Positions 47,301 through 57,479 of a stretch of 64,000 nt of DNA are shown here, in pieces; positions within the stretch are counted from its first letter, which is position 1, and each line of letters starts with the position of its first letter. The stretch comes from Ilex aquifolium. Its lineage: Eukaryota > Streptophyta > Magnoliopsida > Aquifoliales > Aquifoliaceae. The notes below the pieces were generated by a model. That model worked only from the letters and a program-made list of their open reading frames with translations. It made no database searches and was not told the origin of the DNA. The DNA is taken from contig OX637402.1 in assembly GCA_951799425.1 (NCBI GenBank), forward strand, positions 18,179,844 through 18,243,843, written 5' to 3'. A program made the translations under genes and the position numbers.

Positions 47301-47918
47301 TCATTGGTTTGTTTTGCAGAAGAAGGATTGATACAAAATGATCCTAGTCATCCTATCCTCCACCGTTGTCACCTTCGACTTCTACCAAATGTGATGACTT
47401 CATGCATTTCAGAAATTATCTCTTCTTGTACAGCCACTTTTCCATCCAAATTCTTTTATTCAGACAACAATTTACTTCCTGAATTCAGTAGGAAATTCAG
47501 TTAATTATGTTGGCTGACCCTTTCCTCATCAGTAATTACACAAATTATGAGGTAAATAGGTTTTTTTTTTTTTCAAGTTACTAAAAAGACATTACAAATA
47601 TAATCGTTCAGCAAAAATAATGCAATAATAATCACGAAAATGACAGAATACCTCAGATGCTGGATCAGTGGCCAATACAGCCTGAGGAAAACCAGAAACA
47701 GAACTATGCTTTCCCATAGCCAATTTCTTTTTCCGCACACACAAACTTCTACCGCGGAACTCGGTTAATAAAGGCGAGTTTCGTATCAATGAAGTGGCTT
47801 GAACTTGAAACAAAGTGTTTCCGGCAATGCAAGAAGAATTTATTTTACTTTGATGCTCTAAGACAATCGAAGGAAGCAAACTCTGGTGAAGCAAGTTATG
47901 TCCGATCGAATTGCTCAT
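29374..47918 (-). CDS. GWD1: Alpha-glucan water dikinase (starch R1/SEX1), complete
   Basis: Transfers the beta-phosphate of ATP to C6 of glucosyl residues in starch, opening granules for degradation in the plastid. 33 exons join in phase to 1466 aa (potato GWD is 1464): 47918-47652, 46530-46489, 46362-46253, 46163-46085, 45969-45878, 45796-45640, 44675-44451, 44279-43941, 43848-43741, 43615-43517, 43365-43228, 43103-43015, 42204-42070, 41773-41611, 41525-41436, 41354-41169, 40760-40698, 40618-40556, 40453-40394, 40296-40144, 40020-39937, 39121-38945, 38862-38756, 38496-38283, 38184-38081, 37908-37776, 37600-37475, 31850-31740, 31303-31205, 30873-30700, 30368-30276, 29933-29818, 29578-29374. 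There is a plastid transit peptide (about 1-80), two starch-binding CBM45 regions (about 95-215 and 430-560), phospho-acceptor His1071 in 'DVLSHVSVRARN', the redox pair Cys1082/Cys1086 in CFATC, and a PPDK-type nucleotide-binding C-terminus. The MSNS start was preferred to an ATG 9 bp upstream by family similarity. Intron 6 uses a GC donor; intron 27 holds a copia element. Confidence 0.97.
31997..32015. repeat. Poly-G tract, 19 nt, in GWD1 intron 27
   Basis: Uninterrupted run of 19 G on the plus strand (C on the transcribed GWD1 RNA), about 320 bp from the copia insertion. Confidence 0.95.
32333..32499 (+). repeat. 5' LTR of copia element
   Basis: 167 bp, TG...CA ends, with a TATA box 'ctatataaggg' near 32400 and a TAATACAATC-type possible polyadenylation region downstream. 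It is the likely promoter of the element. Confidence 0.93.
32500..32511 (+). other. Primer-binding site of copia element
   Basis: TGGTATCAGAGC, matching initiator tRNA-Met, immediately after the 5' LTR. Confidence 0.95.
32512..33534 (+). other. Copia leader lacking gag, with T/G-rich internal repeats
   Basis: About 1 kb between primer site and pol ORF. From about 32670 it is strongly T/G-rich. The frames across it are Leu/Val/Cys/Trp-rich low-complexity artefacts with no gag or zinc-knuckle motif. A unit of about 69 bp ('ttgattggctattgttctc', 'gactggggctttgatt', 'gtttgatagttgttgtttgg') repeats about 2.5 times from 33251 to 33410. The T-rich stretch is bounded by a 'caacatg|gtatga' donor-like site near 32667 and a 'ttggctag' acceptor-like site at 33526, so it could be a leader intron; this is inference. 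Confidence 0.6.
33535..36843 (+). CDS. Copia pol polyprotein (protease-integrase-RT-RNase H), intact
   Basis: A single uninterrupted frame of 1102 aa from ATG 33535. Domains in order: aspartic protease with 'WVFDSGATHHM' (Asp about 57); GAG-pre-integrase 'WHSRLGHVS' (about 191); integrase DDE with 'HSDVWG' (about 252), 'RCDQGGEY' (about 316) and 'GVTERKH' (about 352); RT with 'QMDVKNAFLHGDL' and catalytic 'YVDDMI' (about 786); RNase H 'DADWAGD' (about 948) and 'SSAEAEYRA'. The usual copia polyprotein is 1300-1400 aa, and the missing part is the whole gag region before protease. The integrase reads RCDQGGEY where RSDNGGEY is common, and the C-terminus reads ADFFIKSD where ADIFTKA is common. 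It may be enzymatically competent, but particle formation would need gag from another element. Confidence 0.93.
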   Translation: MATDNSGSHLSISLKLTKIADQLQKLLQQPNTLSISPFIGSFTSGHSGISRTAWVFDSGATHHMTSDSSLFASTFSPSSVSVLAANGTQMSLAGVGSIISPHLTLPDVYYIPQLTLNLISVSQLFDSGFSVHFSSSRCIVQDPRSKKFIRTGSRKGGLYVLDELHIPDIVASTVDLSSFHLSPQSSSFYLWHSRLGHVSHSRLKFLASTGSLGNLECHDISSCSGCKLVKFTALPFNKSSTSSLAPFDLVHSDVWGPAPVPTKGGSKYYVSFIDDYTRFCWVYLMKHRSEFFSVFTAFRAIIRTQYSSVIKCFRCDQGGEYSFNSFRDLLKSDGTIWQSSCTDTPEQNGVTERKHRHIMETTRSLLLSANVPSSFWGEAVLTEVHLINSIPTVITSGISPFEKLCGKSPDYFSLSVFECTCFVLLPSVLRTKLSTRSALCVFFGYGEGQKGYRCYDPISHKLYVSRHVIFMEHIPFFSIPSSSSHLHKSDLIYIDPFPTDVPSNTYVGDMTVSDVPITRPPIVHTYVRRNPAISSTDVVPPLSSPVTQSGLDNVDHTPRYPQRSRKCPDRFGWSNTCYSPNFCSFLTSIYSLSEPTSYKEALLDPLWKQAMDEELSALHKTRAWELVPLPPGKHPIGCRWVYKIKTKSDGSVERYKARLVAKGFAQEYGIDYDETFALVAKMTTVRTVIAVAAIRQWNLSQMDVKNAFLHGDLSEEVFMTPPPGLSHSPGQVCRLHRALYGLKQAPRAWFAKFSSVICDLDFRASDHDSAIFLRSTSSGSIILLLYVDDMIITVDDTAGICLLKTQLHDHFEMKDLGQLRYFLGIEIASSPKGYILSQSKYASDVIQRARLSDNRTVETPLELNVRYSSSDGTLMSDPTLYRAIVGSLAYLTVTRPDISYAVHVVSQFVASPTTVHWAAVLRILRYLRGTLHQSLLFSSSSSMELRAYSDADWAGDSMDRKSTTGFCIFLGDSLIFWKSKKQTVVSRSSAEAEYRAMASTIAEIVWLRWFLADLGIMLPTPTPMYCDNTSAIQIAHNSVFHERTKHIEIDCHFVRHHLQLGTISLPFLSSTMQLADFFIKSDTITRFHFLLGKLLIFSATTS
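36857..37023 (+). repeat. 3' LTR of copia element
   Basis: 167 bp, read by eye as identical to the 5' LTR. The pol stop codon lies 13 bp before it, with the purine tract between. Confidence 0.93.
40892..40918. repeat. C10-A17 homopolymer junction in GWD1 intron 16
   Basis: A run of 10 C directly followed by 17 A, just after a short CA repeat. Low-complexity intronic sequence. Confidence 0.85.
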
Positions 47919-48190
47919 ATTCCCCAATCACTTCACTCTTCTACCTCTAAAACACATACCGAAAATCAGTATAAACATACACATACACATACACATCACC
48001 ATATCTACTGCACTTATACGAGATCGCAGTGAAAATTAACAGAGAAGCTGCTAAAATTTGAGCACAAAATAGGAAGTAGAACTTCTGAAAATCAAAAGTT
48101 GATGAGATTTTACCTCAATTGACGCTGCAGATACAGATAAGTAGTGAGAGAAACACAATTGAGTACTCCAGAGAGAGAGAGAGATGAAGA
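47919..48190 (-). other. GWD1 5' UTR with probable leader intron
   Basis: On the minus strand a donor-like 'aattgag|gtaaaatc' ends a putative leader exon at 48114, and a 'gtgtttttag'-type acceptor precedes 47946, 28 bp before the start codon. A leader intron of about 167 bp would fit. GAGAGA-rich sequence at 48169-48184 is typical of plant leaders, so transcription probably starts near 48190. Inferred from splice-site appearance only. Confidence 0.45.
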
Positions 48191-48284
48191 AGCTTGGAGA
48201 GTGTTGACTGTGATTGGAGCCGTCGAGAATGGAAGCAGAGACGACGTAAGGGAAAATAATGGCGCTTTATCATGCGTGTAGGGA

Positions 48285-48349
48285 CACGTGGTGAGTTATG
48301 ATACGTCCAGAGTTCAATGGAAGTGTTGGGAAAGAGGCGTTGTCACGTG
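48285..48349 (-). promoter_or_regulatory. Paired G-boxes upstream of GWD1
   Basis: Two CACGTG palindromes at 48285-48290 and 48344-48349, 59 bp apart, about 370-430 bp upstream of the GWD1 start codon and about 100-160 bp upstream of the inferred transcription start. G-boxes are bound by bHLH and bZIP factors, including light, clock and ABA regulators. That fits the diurnal control known for starch-degradation genes, but binding here is inference. Confidence 0.5.
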
Positions 48350-48429
48350 CGAGAGGTATGGGGGACTGTTCAGAGTATGGAGGAGAGAGAGAGCGAGAGA
48401 GATTTTCCGGGAGAGGAGGGCCGTGGGGT

Positions 48430-50135
48430 CCGTGAACAGCGGTCCGTTGATATTTAAACTGTCAATAGATAAATGGGCATGTAATGGACGAAGATTGGCA
48501 AAATTGCCATTTATGGTTTGATATTTATTTGTTGGATTTTTTTTCCCGTCCTGATATTTTCTTGTGGATTGGGAGCAAAACATGCGCGCGTGATTGATTC
48601 AATCCGAAACACATAACAACAAAGAGATTGTGGCTCATTAACGTCGGTGTTGTGGTACACTTTGAGGCCCATGCTACTACAATCCTAAATAAACTTTTTT
48701 TATATGTGTTTCTGTATATTGTATTGTATATAAATTTGTCCGTGCCAATTAATTTTATTAAATGGGTGTAAATGGTTTATTTTGATTATAACCCATAAGT
48801 AAGAGTTATTAAGGATGCATGTTTTTAAAGAGAGAAGTCCAATGAATGTCATATGTAAAACTCAGCACCGCACCTCATTAAAATCATATTGTCATGTATT
48901 CCAAAAAAATAAAGATCATATTCTATTGAAGAAGAGATTTGGTATAGGACTTCTGATTCACATGTTATAAAAATACTTTTTAACTCTTCGATAATCATTT
49001 GAAGAAGTAGTCGAAGAAGGACCATTGGAGAGTCAATCGTAGTAAAATTTGTTGGTAAGGTCAAGTTATTGAGATCTCTTGAGCCTCTATAGTGCATAAA
49101 GCTAGACATACTTCTTTAGCACAGGCCACAGAGCGAAGTTGAAAGGTTCAATGAGCTATGCTAGGGAAGATCTTGGGCACTATTTTTGCCTATTTACAAG
49201 TGACGGAGGCGAAGTTGTGAACAACTTGTTGGATATGATTAATCAAAGGGAGTGAGAAAACTGTAATAATTTCTTTGAAAAAGTCTGAAGCTGTATTAGT
49301 TTCTTTGGAAAAGTCTGATTCTATTTGTCCTTGAGCTTTCATTCATTCATATTAAATTAATGAATTGTGTTCTGAATTGCTAATTTAAGTAAGGGTAAAG
49401 AAATAAATCTTTAGAAACTATTAATTGATGCAGTACAGGTTTGGCTTTGGGAACATAGGCTTGAACATATACGCATATAATAATACACTTGCCCAAGTTC
49501 CCAACCCTTGAAGCAATCCTTTATCACTTTTGCCAAGCTGCAAGCTTGTGATATTTTTTACTTTTTAGTGTGTATCAACAAGAAGTACAACTTACCCACA
49601 AAAAAAAAACAAGAAGTACATCTTGGCAATGCCATGTGAATTCTTATAATAGATCATGTAAGGTTGACTTAACCTGCTTTTTTTTTTTTTGGTAAATTAC
49701 ACAGAACCTCCTTAAATTAAGAGTAAGTTACACATTATCTCCCTCAACTATTATGGATTATACTTAACCCCCTCGTACTCAAAAAAAAAAGTGCAAACCA
49801 TAACAAGATTTACACTTTTTTTTTATGTGTTTTAAACATTCTTATGGTAATTAAGCACATTTTCCTTTATTTTTCTTTGATATATTTCTTGCCTTTTTGG
49901 GTAGAGAAGAATAAAGGCTTGCAAATGAACAAATCAGAAAAGTGAATATGACATTTTAAGTTAGCTTCATTTAAAAGGATGTGTCTCAGGGGGGGCTTTA
50001 CTTACTTTCCTCTAATCCCAACAGTTTTTTATTACCTTTCAAGAAAAGAAAAAAACGCAGATTATATTCAAAATTAAAATCTGCATCTGTCCGGGAATCG
50101 TAAAAAACACTAAATTATACTAGGCGATGCAAATG
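48430..50135. other. Intergenic, no gene
   Basis: AT-rich upstream flank of GWD1. The 86-codon minus-strand open frame at 48849-49109 has no domain. Low-complexity T and A tracts at about 49600-49850. Nothing else was recognised. Confidence 0.45.
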
Positions 50136-50744
50136 TGATGGGCCAAGCCCAAGGGCCCAACTCATATTATGAGCTCAATCTGAATTAATAGCCCAACTCC
50201 AAGAGATCCAGCAAATCCAGCCCAAAGTGATCCACGCCCGGTCAAGCTTATCAGGTTCGATGAGCTACATCAGTAAGGGAGCATGTAGGGTCATCCAAAA
50301 GCTTCATCCACGCGGCCTTGGAAAGAGTCAACCCCTATGTCATCCTTTGACTGAATCTTATGGAGAGTATTGTAACTGTCTCATCAGTTGAGAAAAGGGC
50401 GCCAGCTCAACTAGATTAGTCACTTAGTTACTAATAATTCGTCCAAATTTGTTATGAGGCGACTATAAATTGTAAGTCCCGCCAACACTTGAGGGGCAGA
50501 TATCACATTCAGTCGAGCACATTTTTCCTATCTCTCTCAGCTTGTAACTCCTTACTCTCCCTACACTCCTTAAAGTAATAAAATACCCCCGACGACGCTA
50601 GCCTTTCAAAGTGGACATAGGTCACGTTGACCGAACCACTATAAATCCTTGTCTTACTTATATCTTTATATCTCTCTACTTTACTACTGCATTTATTACT
50701 GCTCATCTGACAGGTAGTGTACAAACTCAAGTTGTGCATCATCA
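50136..50744 (+). mobile_element. Solo LTR, 609 bp
   Basis: Begins TGATGGGCC and ends GCATCATCA (terminal TGATG/CATCA inverted pair), flanked by a perfect 5-bp duplication AAATG at 50131-50135 and 50745-50749. It contains 'ctataaattgtaag' (TATA-like, about 50463), 'aagtaataaaata' (polyadenylation-like, about 50573) and a 'gaccgaaccactataaatcc' block that I associate with Ty3/Gypsy LTR ends. No internal coding region, so it is the product of LTR-LTR recombination. Confidence 0.85.
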
Positions 50745-50749
50745 AAATG

Positions 50750-51404
50750 TAATATTCCGACTAAGTTAGTTCGAATGGCATGGCTTCAATAGAGTAACGT
50801 CTTTGAAACTCAAAAATTATCAATAAAAAAAAAACATAAAATCGGTGTAACACAAAAAATCTAGTTTGCCTTTGCTCTCCTTTCCGATGGAATAGACTAA
50901 TTTAAGTCTAAAAAGTGGATAATTAATTGTGAAACGAGTCGAGGCTTTTAAGTTTTCCTCACCAAGAATGAGAAAATAAAAAGTAAGCAAAGAAACCCAA
51001 AGACATACGGTGGCAAAACTTTTTTTTAAAGTTAATTGTTTTAAGCAAAAAATAATAATTTTGGTAAAATAGAAAGATTGTTTAATTAATAATTTTGGTA
51101 AAAATAATATATGTGTATTAATACACTCAAGATTAAGCTTTTAGGAAGAGAAGAAATTCCAACAAAGAAAATGTAAAACAACGGTCATTCAAAAAGCTTA
51201 AAAGTAAAAAAGAAAAAGAAAAAGAAAAAAGAAGTATTAGAAAGAAGAGAAAATCTTATTTTTGGACTACATTGTAACGTTTTTATTTTTTTGAGGGACC
51301 AATGTAGAAAAATTAATCGTTCAGGGATAAACTGAAAATTTTTGTATCTTTTAAGGGGCAAAATGTGATTTTTCCCTAGAAAGAACCAAAAAATCATCAA
51401 ACAG
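50750..51404. other. Intergenic, no gene
   Basis: AT-rich spacer between the solo LTR and the second hAT-like element. An A/G-rich tract at 51205-51235 gives a poly-Phe open frame on the minus strand that is not a gene. Confidence 0.5.
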
Positions 51405-52178
51405 TAGGGGTGTCAAACGTGTCGGGTTGGATCATTTCGTGTCGAGTTGATTTCGAGTTTGTGTCAAAAATCCCAAAACCCGAACTAGACATGTTTAATA
51501 ATCGTGTCAAAATGTATAAACACTAACTTGACCTAACTATTAAACGGGTTACTTGAACCCGACATGTTTAACACATTTAATAAACATGTCGTTTTCAGGT
51601 TAACACACATAACATGATTTGTTTAACCTGTTTAACATACATAACACAGACTTATTTAACACACATAACATGTTTCCACACCTGTTTATTACCATTAAAT
51701 ACACTATTCAATCATTCATCCAAAATTTCAAATAATTTTTTCACAAATAACATATTACATCTCATCAATAAAATTAACTAAAATGCATTCAAGTTTCAAC
51801 CCAAAAATTAAAGCAAGAACTATACTAGTATACTGTTATAATAATGTTAAGAACTATACTGTCAATTACCATAATAGAGGCAAGAATTAATAAGTAATAA
51901 TGTTAAGACCACATCAGTCATACATAAAAGGCAAATTATATTGTTATAAACGGGTTAAACGTGTCTACAATCAGTTAGATCGGGTTCGTGTCTAAATCAT
52001 GTCAACCCGTTTAAAATATACGGATTAATCAAGTCAAAATCAGGTCGACTTGATTTTGATATGAACCCGACATGATTTTTTTTGCGTTTAAGCGTGTTGA
52101 CCCGTTTTAACTCATTGACTCGTTTAATTTCGTGTCCAACCCATTAATTTCGTGTCGGGTCGAAAATTGACAGCCCTA
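51405..52178. mobile_element. Non-autonomous hAT-like element, 774 bp
   Basis: Left terminus TAGGGGTGTCAA and right terminus (reverse complement) TAGGGCTGTCAA match at 11 of 12. Flanking 8-mers are tcaaacag (51397-51404) and tcaaacat (52179-52186), 7 of 8. Subterminal 'gtgtcgggt' words recur near both ends. No coding capacity. It lies about 150 bp beyond the 3' end of the PMEI gene. Confidence 0.8.
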
Positions 52179-52331
52179 TCAAACATTACACAAGCATCAA
52201 CAAAAATTGCATCAACACCGGTGCTTAGGAAGAATACATACATATATCCACTTCAAATAACACATTCCCCCCTCTCCCTTTTTAAATCACCCTCATAAGT
52301 ATACAATAATCTTCTTTTTCCTCCTATACAT

Positions 52332-52847
52332 TCAGACTTGCCTGGACACAGCCAAACAGTTATCAATGAACTTAAGCAATTCATCGTTGAAGCTGGCCAG
52401 AGGCGAAGCAACCTGAAACTGTTTGAGTGCATCGGTACAATCAGAGAAACTCGCCGACGACAGTTTCGCATTCAAACTAACCTTATCCCCACTCTTGAGG
52501 TCCTCCAAAGCCCCATGAAGATTGTCCAGCATGTACTGGTAACTCTCAGCACATGTACTCAGAATTGATTCCTTCGAGTCCTTCTTGACTGAAGGCAATG
52601 CTGAGTTGAGGCCATCGACAATTTTCTTCACCCGGGTGGCTCGTTCAAGGGTTCCAGTTATTGCATTCATGGTGGCTTCATTCCATGTCTTTGCTTCAAG
52701 CACCAATGCTGTGCAGAAGGCCTTATCCGTCGCGGTGTTGCAGAACGGGTTAACGGGGTCTGGTTGTTGGTGGGCATTGGTGGCAAAGACAAGGATGACC
52801 AGGGCCAGAAAGACCAGTGAGAGAGAGTTTTGGGTTTTTGAAGCCAT
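52332..52847 (-). CDS. Pectin methylesterase inhibitor-domain protein
   Basis: Single-exon gene, 171 aa. Residues 1-25 form a signal peptide (hydrophobic SLVFLALVILVFA, then TNA). The rest is a PMEI domain: an N-terminal hairpin with Cys36 and Cys45, then a four-helix bundle with Cys99 ('ILSTCAESY') and Cys137 ('FSDCTDAL'), the four Cys expected to form two disulphides, plus an extra Cys164. 'YQYMLDNLHGALEDLKSGD' and 'LKFIDNCLAV' are typical of this family. Such proteins act in the apoplast, inhibiting pectin methylesterase and so tuning wall stiffness; the relatives that inhibit invertase share the fold, and sequence alone does not fully separate them. Length is normal for the family. No intron is needed. 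Confidence 0.9.
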   Translation of the reverse strand: MASKTQNSLSLVFLALVILVFATNAHQQPDPVNPFCNTATDKAFCTALVLEAKTWNEATMNAITGTLERATRVKKIVDGLNSALPSVKKDSKESILSTCAESYQYMLDNLHGALEDLKSGDKVSLNAKLSSASFSDCTDALKQFQVASPLASFNDELLKFIDNCLAVSRQV

Positions 52848-53520
52848 GGATGGTCTCTTTGATTTCCTCCTATAAGGTCTTTTGGATCTAACAAAAATGT
52901 CTAATAAATTTTGTGGGTAGAATGTTGATAGAACCTAAAATTGAAGATTTGTGGGCTGGACAGTATATTAGTGGTTTGGCTTAAAAATCTCCATTCATAG
53001 GTGTTACAGTTTAGTAGCCATAAAATGCGATGTGCCTTTATTCTTTTCAAATGGAGTGTGATCAATCCCCATAGGTTATATTATACTTATACTACCTGAA
53101 CTATCATCTTTTTTTTACTTTACCCCCTCAACTATTAAATTTCTCACATTGTATCCTAAACTAACATTTTTGTTTTACAATGCCCCAATCACAAACGTCT
53201 GTTATCTTTTTAGACGAAAATCGCTAACATGTCAGAGTAAAATGAAAAAAAATTACATAGTTTGGGGGACAAAATAAAATATTTTTTTATTAAATATGTA
53301 ACGAACGTTAATAATTGAGGCAATATGAAACTAATCACATAATTAAGAGTACAACGTGAAAAATATGGTAGTGGTGGGGACAAAGTGAAAAAAGGGTTAT
53401 AATTCAGGGGTGTAAATTTATCCATCCCCATACTATAACATAACTGAGTCAATTTGTTTGCGGTTTTTTCAATTGCGAGTATGAGTATTAATCGACTTGA
53501 GCTTGAGTATGCTAAGACTT
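52848..53520. other. PMEI upstream region
   Basis: Promoter side of the minus-strand PMEI gene. The 5' leader probably ends near 52920. No clear TATA box could be assigned. Positions 53070-53430 contain the phrase type 'tatcattttttttactttaccccctcaactatt', similar to words near 49740, a common plant low-copy repeat style. Confidence 0.4.
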
Positions 53521-53524
53521 TGAT

Positions 53525-56500
53525 CAATTATGACTAACTAAGCTTGGAGCTTGAACGAAGCTTGTTTGGACTATAGGTTCAAATACATTACGTTTTGTTA
53601 GTGAGCTTAACTCTGTCTGAATAGCTTTTTTCCACTTTGGCCAACCATTTTTCTGTTGGCACTCATCGACAGTTTTTAGTTCAGACCCCTCACCATTTCT
53701 TGAAATATCATGAGCAGCAGCAAACGAAAATATGTCATCCACAATAATTTTATTTCGATCCTATCTTTTGTCATTGTGTACATAGTTTATAGAGATCTCA
53801 TCATTCTCAGGTACTTGAGTCTCTTCCAGAGGTATTTGAGATTCTTCAGGAGTTAATTGAGTCTCTACAAGAGGTAATTGTTTTGTGGATGACTTTCTTC
53901 AAGAACACAAACTTCTGGTTGCTATTCTCTTCGGGAGCATTAACTTTTTTATTTACTCTCTCTTGTTCTCTCTTCTTTCTAGGAACTATATTTTGCACCG
54001 ACAGGTCTACCACGCTTCGGGCGTGCCTTAGACTCATTTGTAGCTGTGCCACCAGATTGTCCTATAGGGACATCAATTCTTGTTGGTGCATTTTCAGTTG
54101 GTACATGTGACTTTGTTACTTTATTTGTGTCGGTGAATGCATCAAGTTAATTATTCGCAATATCTAGCAAATGAATGATTTTTTGAACTTCCAGTTCACA
54201 TTGATTTGTTTGGGGATCAAAATAAGATAACGCTAAAGCGTTCCAAGTGAGTTCACGCTATTCTTCGGGCTTCTTATTGTCTTCCCCTAATGGTGGAAAA
54301 ATTGACTCATCGAAATGACAATCTACAAACCATACTTTAAATATATCACCAATTAAATGTTAAGGTATCTAATTATTGAAGAAGAGTCAAATATAACATA
54401 AATACCAAGTTGACGTTATGGACCCATCTTGGTTCATTATGGTGGTGGAATTGGAACATATACAGCACAACCAAAAATTTGTAAGTGAGAAAGATGTGGT
54501 TGTTGACCAAGAACAAATTAGGCTGGTGAATATGTATGATATGCAGTTTGTCGAACACGAATTAATGATGCAGTATGCAATACAACATTTTCTCAAGCAG
54601 AAACAGGTAATTTTGTCTTTATAAGTATGGGTCAAGCTATCAATTGAATATGTTTAATAAAAGATTCAGCTAGACCATTATGTGTGTGAATATGTGCAAC
54701 TAAATGCTTAATATCCATTCCAACTGACATACAGTAGTTATTGAAAGCTTGTGACGTAAATTCACCAACATTATCCAGACAAATTATCTTGATTGGATAA
54801 TCTGATAATTGTACTCGCAATCGGATTATTTGGGGCGAGAAGCGTTGTAAATGCGGCATTCCGAGTAGCAAGCAGACATACATGTAACCATCTTGTTGAT
54901 GCATCAGTTAAAACCATTGAATAACAAAATAGTCCACTCGGAGGGTGTATTGGACCACATATATCTCCCTGAATTCGTTGTAAAAAATTAGGAGATTCAA
55001 AAATCAATTTTGAAGAAGATTGTCTGACAATCAATTTACCTTGTAAACAAGCAGAACATGGGTAATCACTTGGTAAAAAAATCTTCTCGTTCTTAAGAGA
55101 ATATCCATGTGAATTTACAATGATCCTGCGCATCATTATTGATCCTGGAGGACCAAGACGATCATGCCAAAACATAAAATTCTTTAGATCAGAGCACTTA
55201 TGGTACATCATAACATTTGATTCTACAAATTTTAATTATTTTGGTATGGTACAATCTAGAAGAGAGAGTACAAATTTTTTTTAGTATATGTTTCTGACAT
55301 GATACAATAGATATGATGTATAAATACTCTATGTCACCCTTATTCGTCGTTTCAATGTGATATCCATTACGACGTATGTCTTTAAAACTCGGTACATTTT
55401 TGCGGGATCTATTAGAATATAATTTATTTTTAATAAGGAGTTTAGTTTCTTGGGATAGTATCATACTTTCTCTACTAGAGCCTTCAATCAAGTCTGCAGG
55501 ACCTGATATTGTATTGACTATAGTTTTAGATAAGTTAATTCAGAGAAATACTTTGTATTACGAAGGATTGTGTGAGTCGTAGAACTATCCGTTAGGCATA
55601 TATCTTCATTTTTCACTTTGGAGTTAACCAATGAATTACCAAGATCCATGTCTCTATATGAAAAACACACATGAATTTATTAATAAAGAAAATACATATA
55701 TATACATGAATATTAAATAACACACAAAGACGACACTTACAGACATACATTCAAATTGCATGAATATTAAATAACACACAAAGACAACATTTACTGACAC
55801 ACACTCAAATTATTTGTAAAAAATACAAGATAACATTCTTAGTCTATATTCTCCATTTTATTTCCGCTTCAGTTCACAAAAAAAATCAAAAAATTTAGAT
55901 TAACAAAATCGGATGAATAATCGATGAGGACGGTGTCATATGTCCCCTCGCCAAATTTGGCTCTATCAATTTTTCTTTTACTTCTTTGGATTTTTGATAG
56001 AGATATGTCAAGTGTTTCGACGTACGGCAGGTACGCGACCAGTGTTCTTTCATTCTACATCTATAACAACCATCTTCAGTCTTCTTACAGAGTTTGTTTG
56101 AGAAACTCTTCTCCTTCTTTTCTTTGTTCTGGTTGTTCCACTTCTTGGGGTGTGGATAGTTGTTCCACTTCTTGGGGTGTTGGGCATTTTTTCATTTCTG
56201 ATTTGGTGTGAAGGACTTTAGACCTCCACGATAACCCTTGCGAAAATGAGTATTTTTATTCTTGCCACGACTATAACCACGCCCTCGTCCTTGACCACAA
56301 AAAGATGTGACATTTGTTCCTGGAAAGGCTTGGTGTCCAATTGGACGAGATTCATGATTCCTCATTAGTAATTTATTATTCTCCTCGACAAGTAAAAGAC
56401 ATTATATGAGTTCATTATAGTTCTTAATGTTTGATGCGCGAAATGTTGAATAGGTCTTCTTTAATTTTTCAAAATTCGATACAGGCTAACCACATAATTC

Positions 56501-56878
56501 TAGTTTAGCAGTTATTTTATGTACTGCTGAATTGTATTCACATACACTCTTTAAATCTTGGAATCGAATGCTGAACCATTCATGTCTAGCCTTCAGAAGA
56601 ATAATGGTCTTTTTGTGATCAAACCTGACCTTTAAATTTTTCCACAACTCTAAATAATCTTTAACAGTGAGGTACTCATTTTTTAAACTTTCATGAATGT
56701 GACGACGAAGAAAAATCGACGACTTTACGCGATTTTTAGGAGTTGTCGTGTTTGTATCCTTTATGGTATTTCCAAAATTTTCTAAATCAAGGTAAAACTC
56801 GACATCTAGATTCCATGACATGTAGTTGTACCCCGAGATGTCTAGGCCAGGACATTTCAATTTTGCAATGTTGGCCAT
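53525..56878 (-). pseudogene. Decayed, truncated Ty1/copia polyprotein
   Basis: Read on the minus strand. Gag begins at ATG 56878 ('KCPGLDISGYNYMSWNLDVE') and stays open to 56486. A CCHC knuckle 'CYRCRMKEHWSRTC' lies near 56030-56075. The protease motif reads 'DSSTTHTIL' near 55560. Integrase lies at about 55211-54632 with 'HDRLGPPGS', 'GDICGPIHPPSG', 'CLDNVGEF' and 'THNGLAESF'. The start of RT ('KWKKAIQTELSSLTKRNVF') lies near 53620, after which copia similarity stops at about 53525. Many frameshifts and stops occur. No primer site or LTRs are recognised, and RT with its YxDD and RNase H are missing, so the copy is truncated and dead. It is unrelated in sequence to the young copia element at 32333. 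Confidence 0.85.
55704..55822. repeat. Tandem duplication of about 58 bp
   Basis: The block 'catgaatattaaataacaca' with 'caaagac.acatttac' and 'cattcaaatt' occurs twice in tandem with a few differences, between the gag and protease parts of the decayed copia element. Confidence 0.75.
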
Positions 56879-57461
56879 TTTTGCAAAGTTATATGAAACA
56901 CAATAATCGAGTTAGATAAAAAAAATATGCTCATCAAATTGTTCTTATAAATAATAGTTTGATCACGAGTACACCGAGTATTTAATATTTTCATTTAATT
57001 CTAAGATCACATAAAATTATTTGTTACTTCAATTATGTGAATAAATGTGTTGTAGAATATAAATAAATTTTAATATCTGATTATTCGACCCTAAACTGAT
57101 TAAACCGAAGGCAAATAGGCGGACATATAGTGGGTTTGGTTTATGAGTGGATATAGACCGAGAACCCGACTTACCCGAACCGTTTGTCTATAAAAGCATC
57201 AAAACCCTAAAATGATATCAAATTTCACACCTCAATTCTCTTTCTAGAAAGCTCCACCTCTTCTCTTCTATCTCATTAAAAACCCTCAACTTCGCATTCT
57301 AAATTCTCTGTGGCTTCAGAAACAAATACTGTCTTTTGTATTATCATCCTCTATTTAGTAATGATTTACATTTGTATTTATGTAATTACACATCACTGTG
57401 ACTATGATTACTATATTACTTGATGTAATCATATCAGTTATAGTTTATTTGTATGTTTTAT

Positions 57462-57479
57462 CCCCCCCCCCCCCCCCCC
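57462..57479. repeat. Poly-C tract, 18 nt, with GC-rich tail
   Basis: 18 C residues, then 'accccggcctcggcctcggc', then 'cccgccc' and poly-T. This is an isolated GC-rich island in very AT-rich DNA. Confidence 0.95.
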
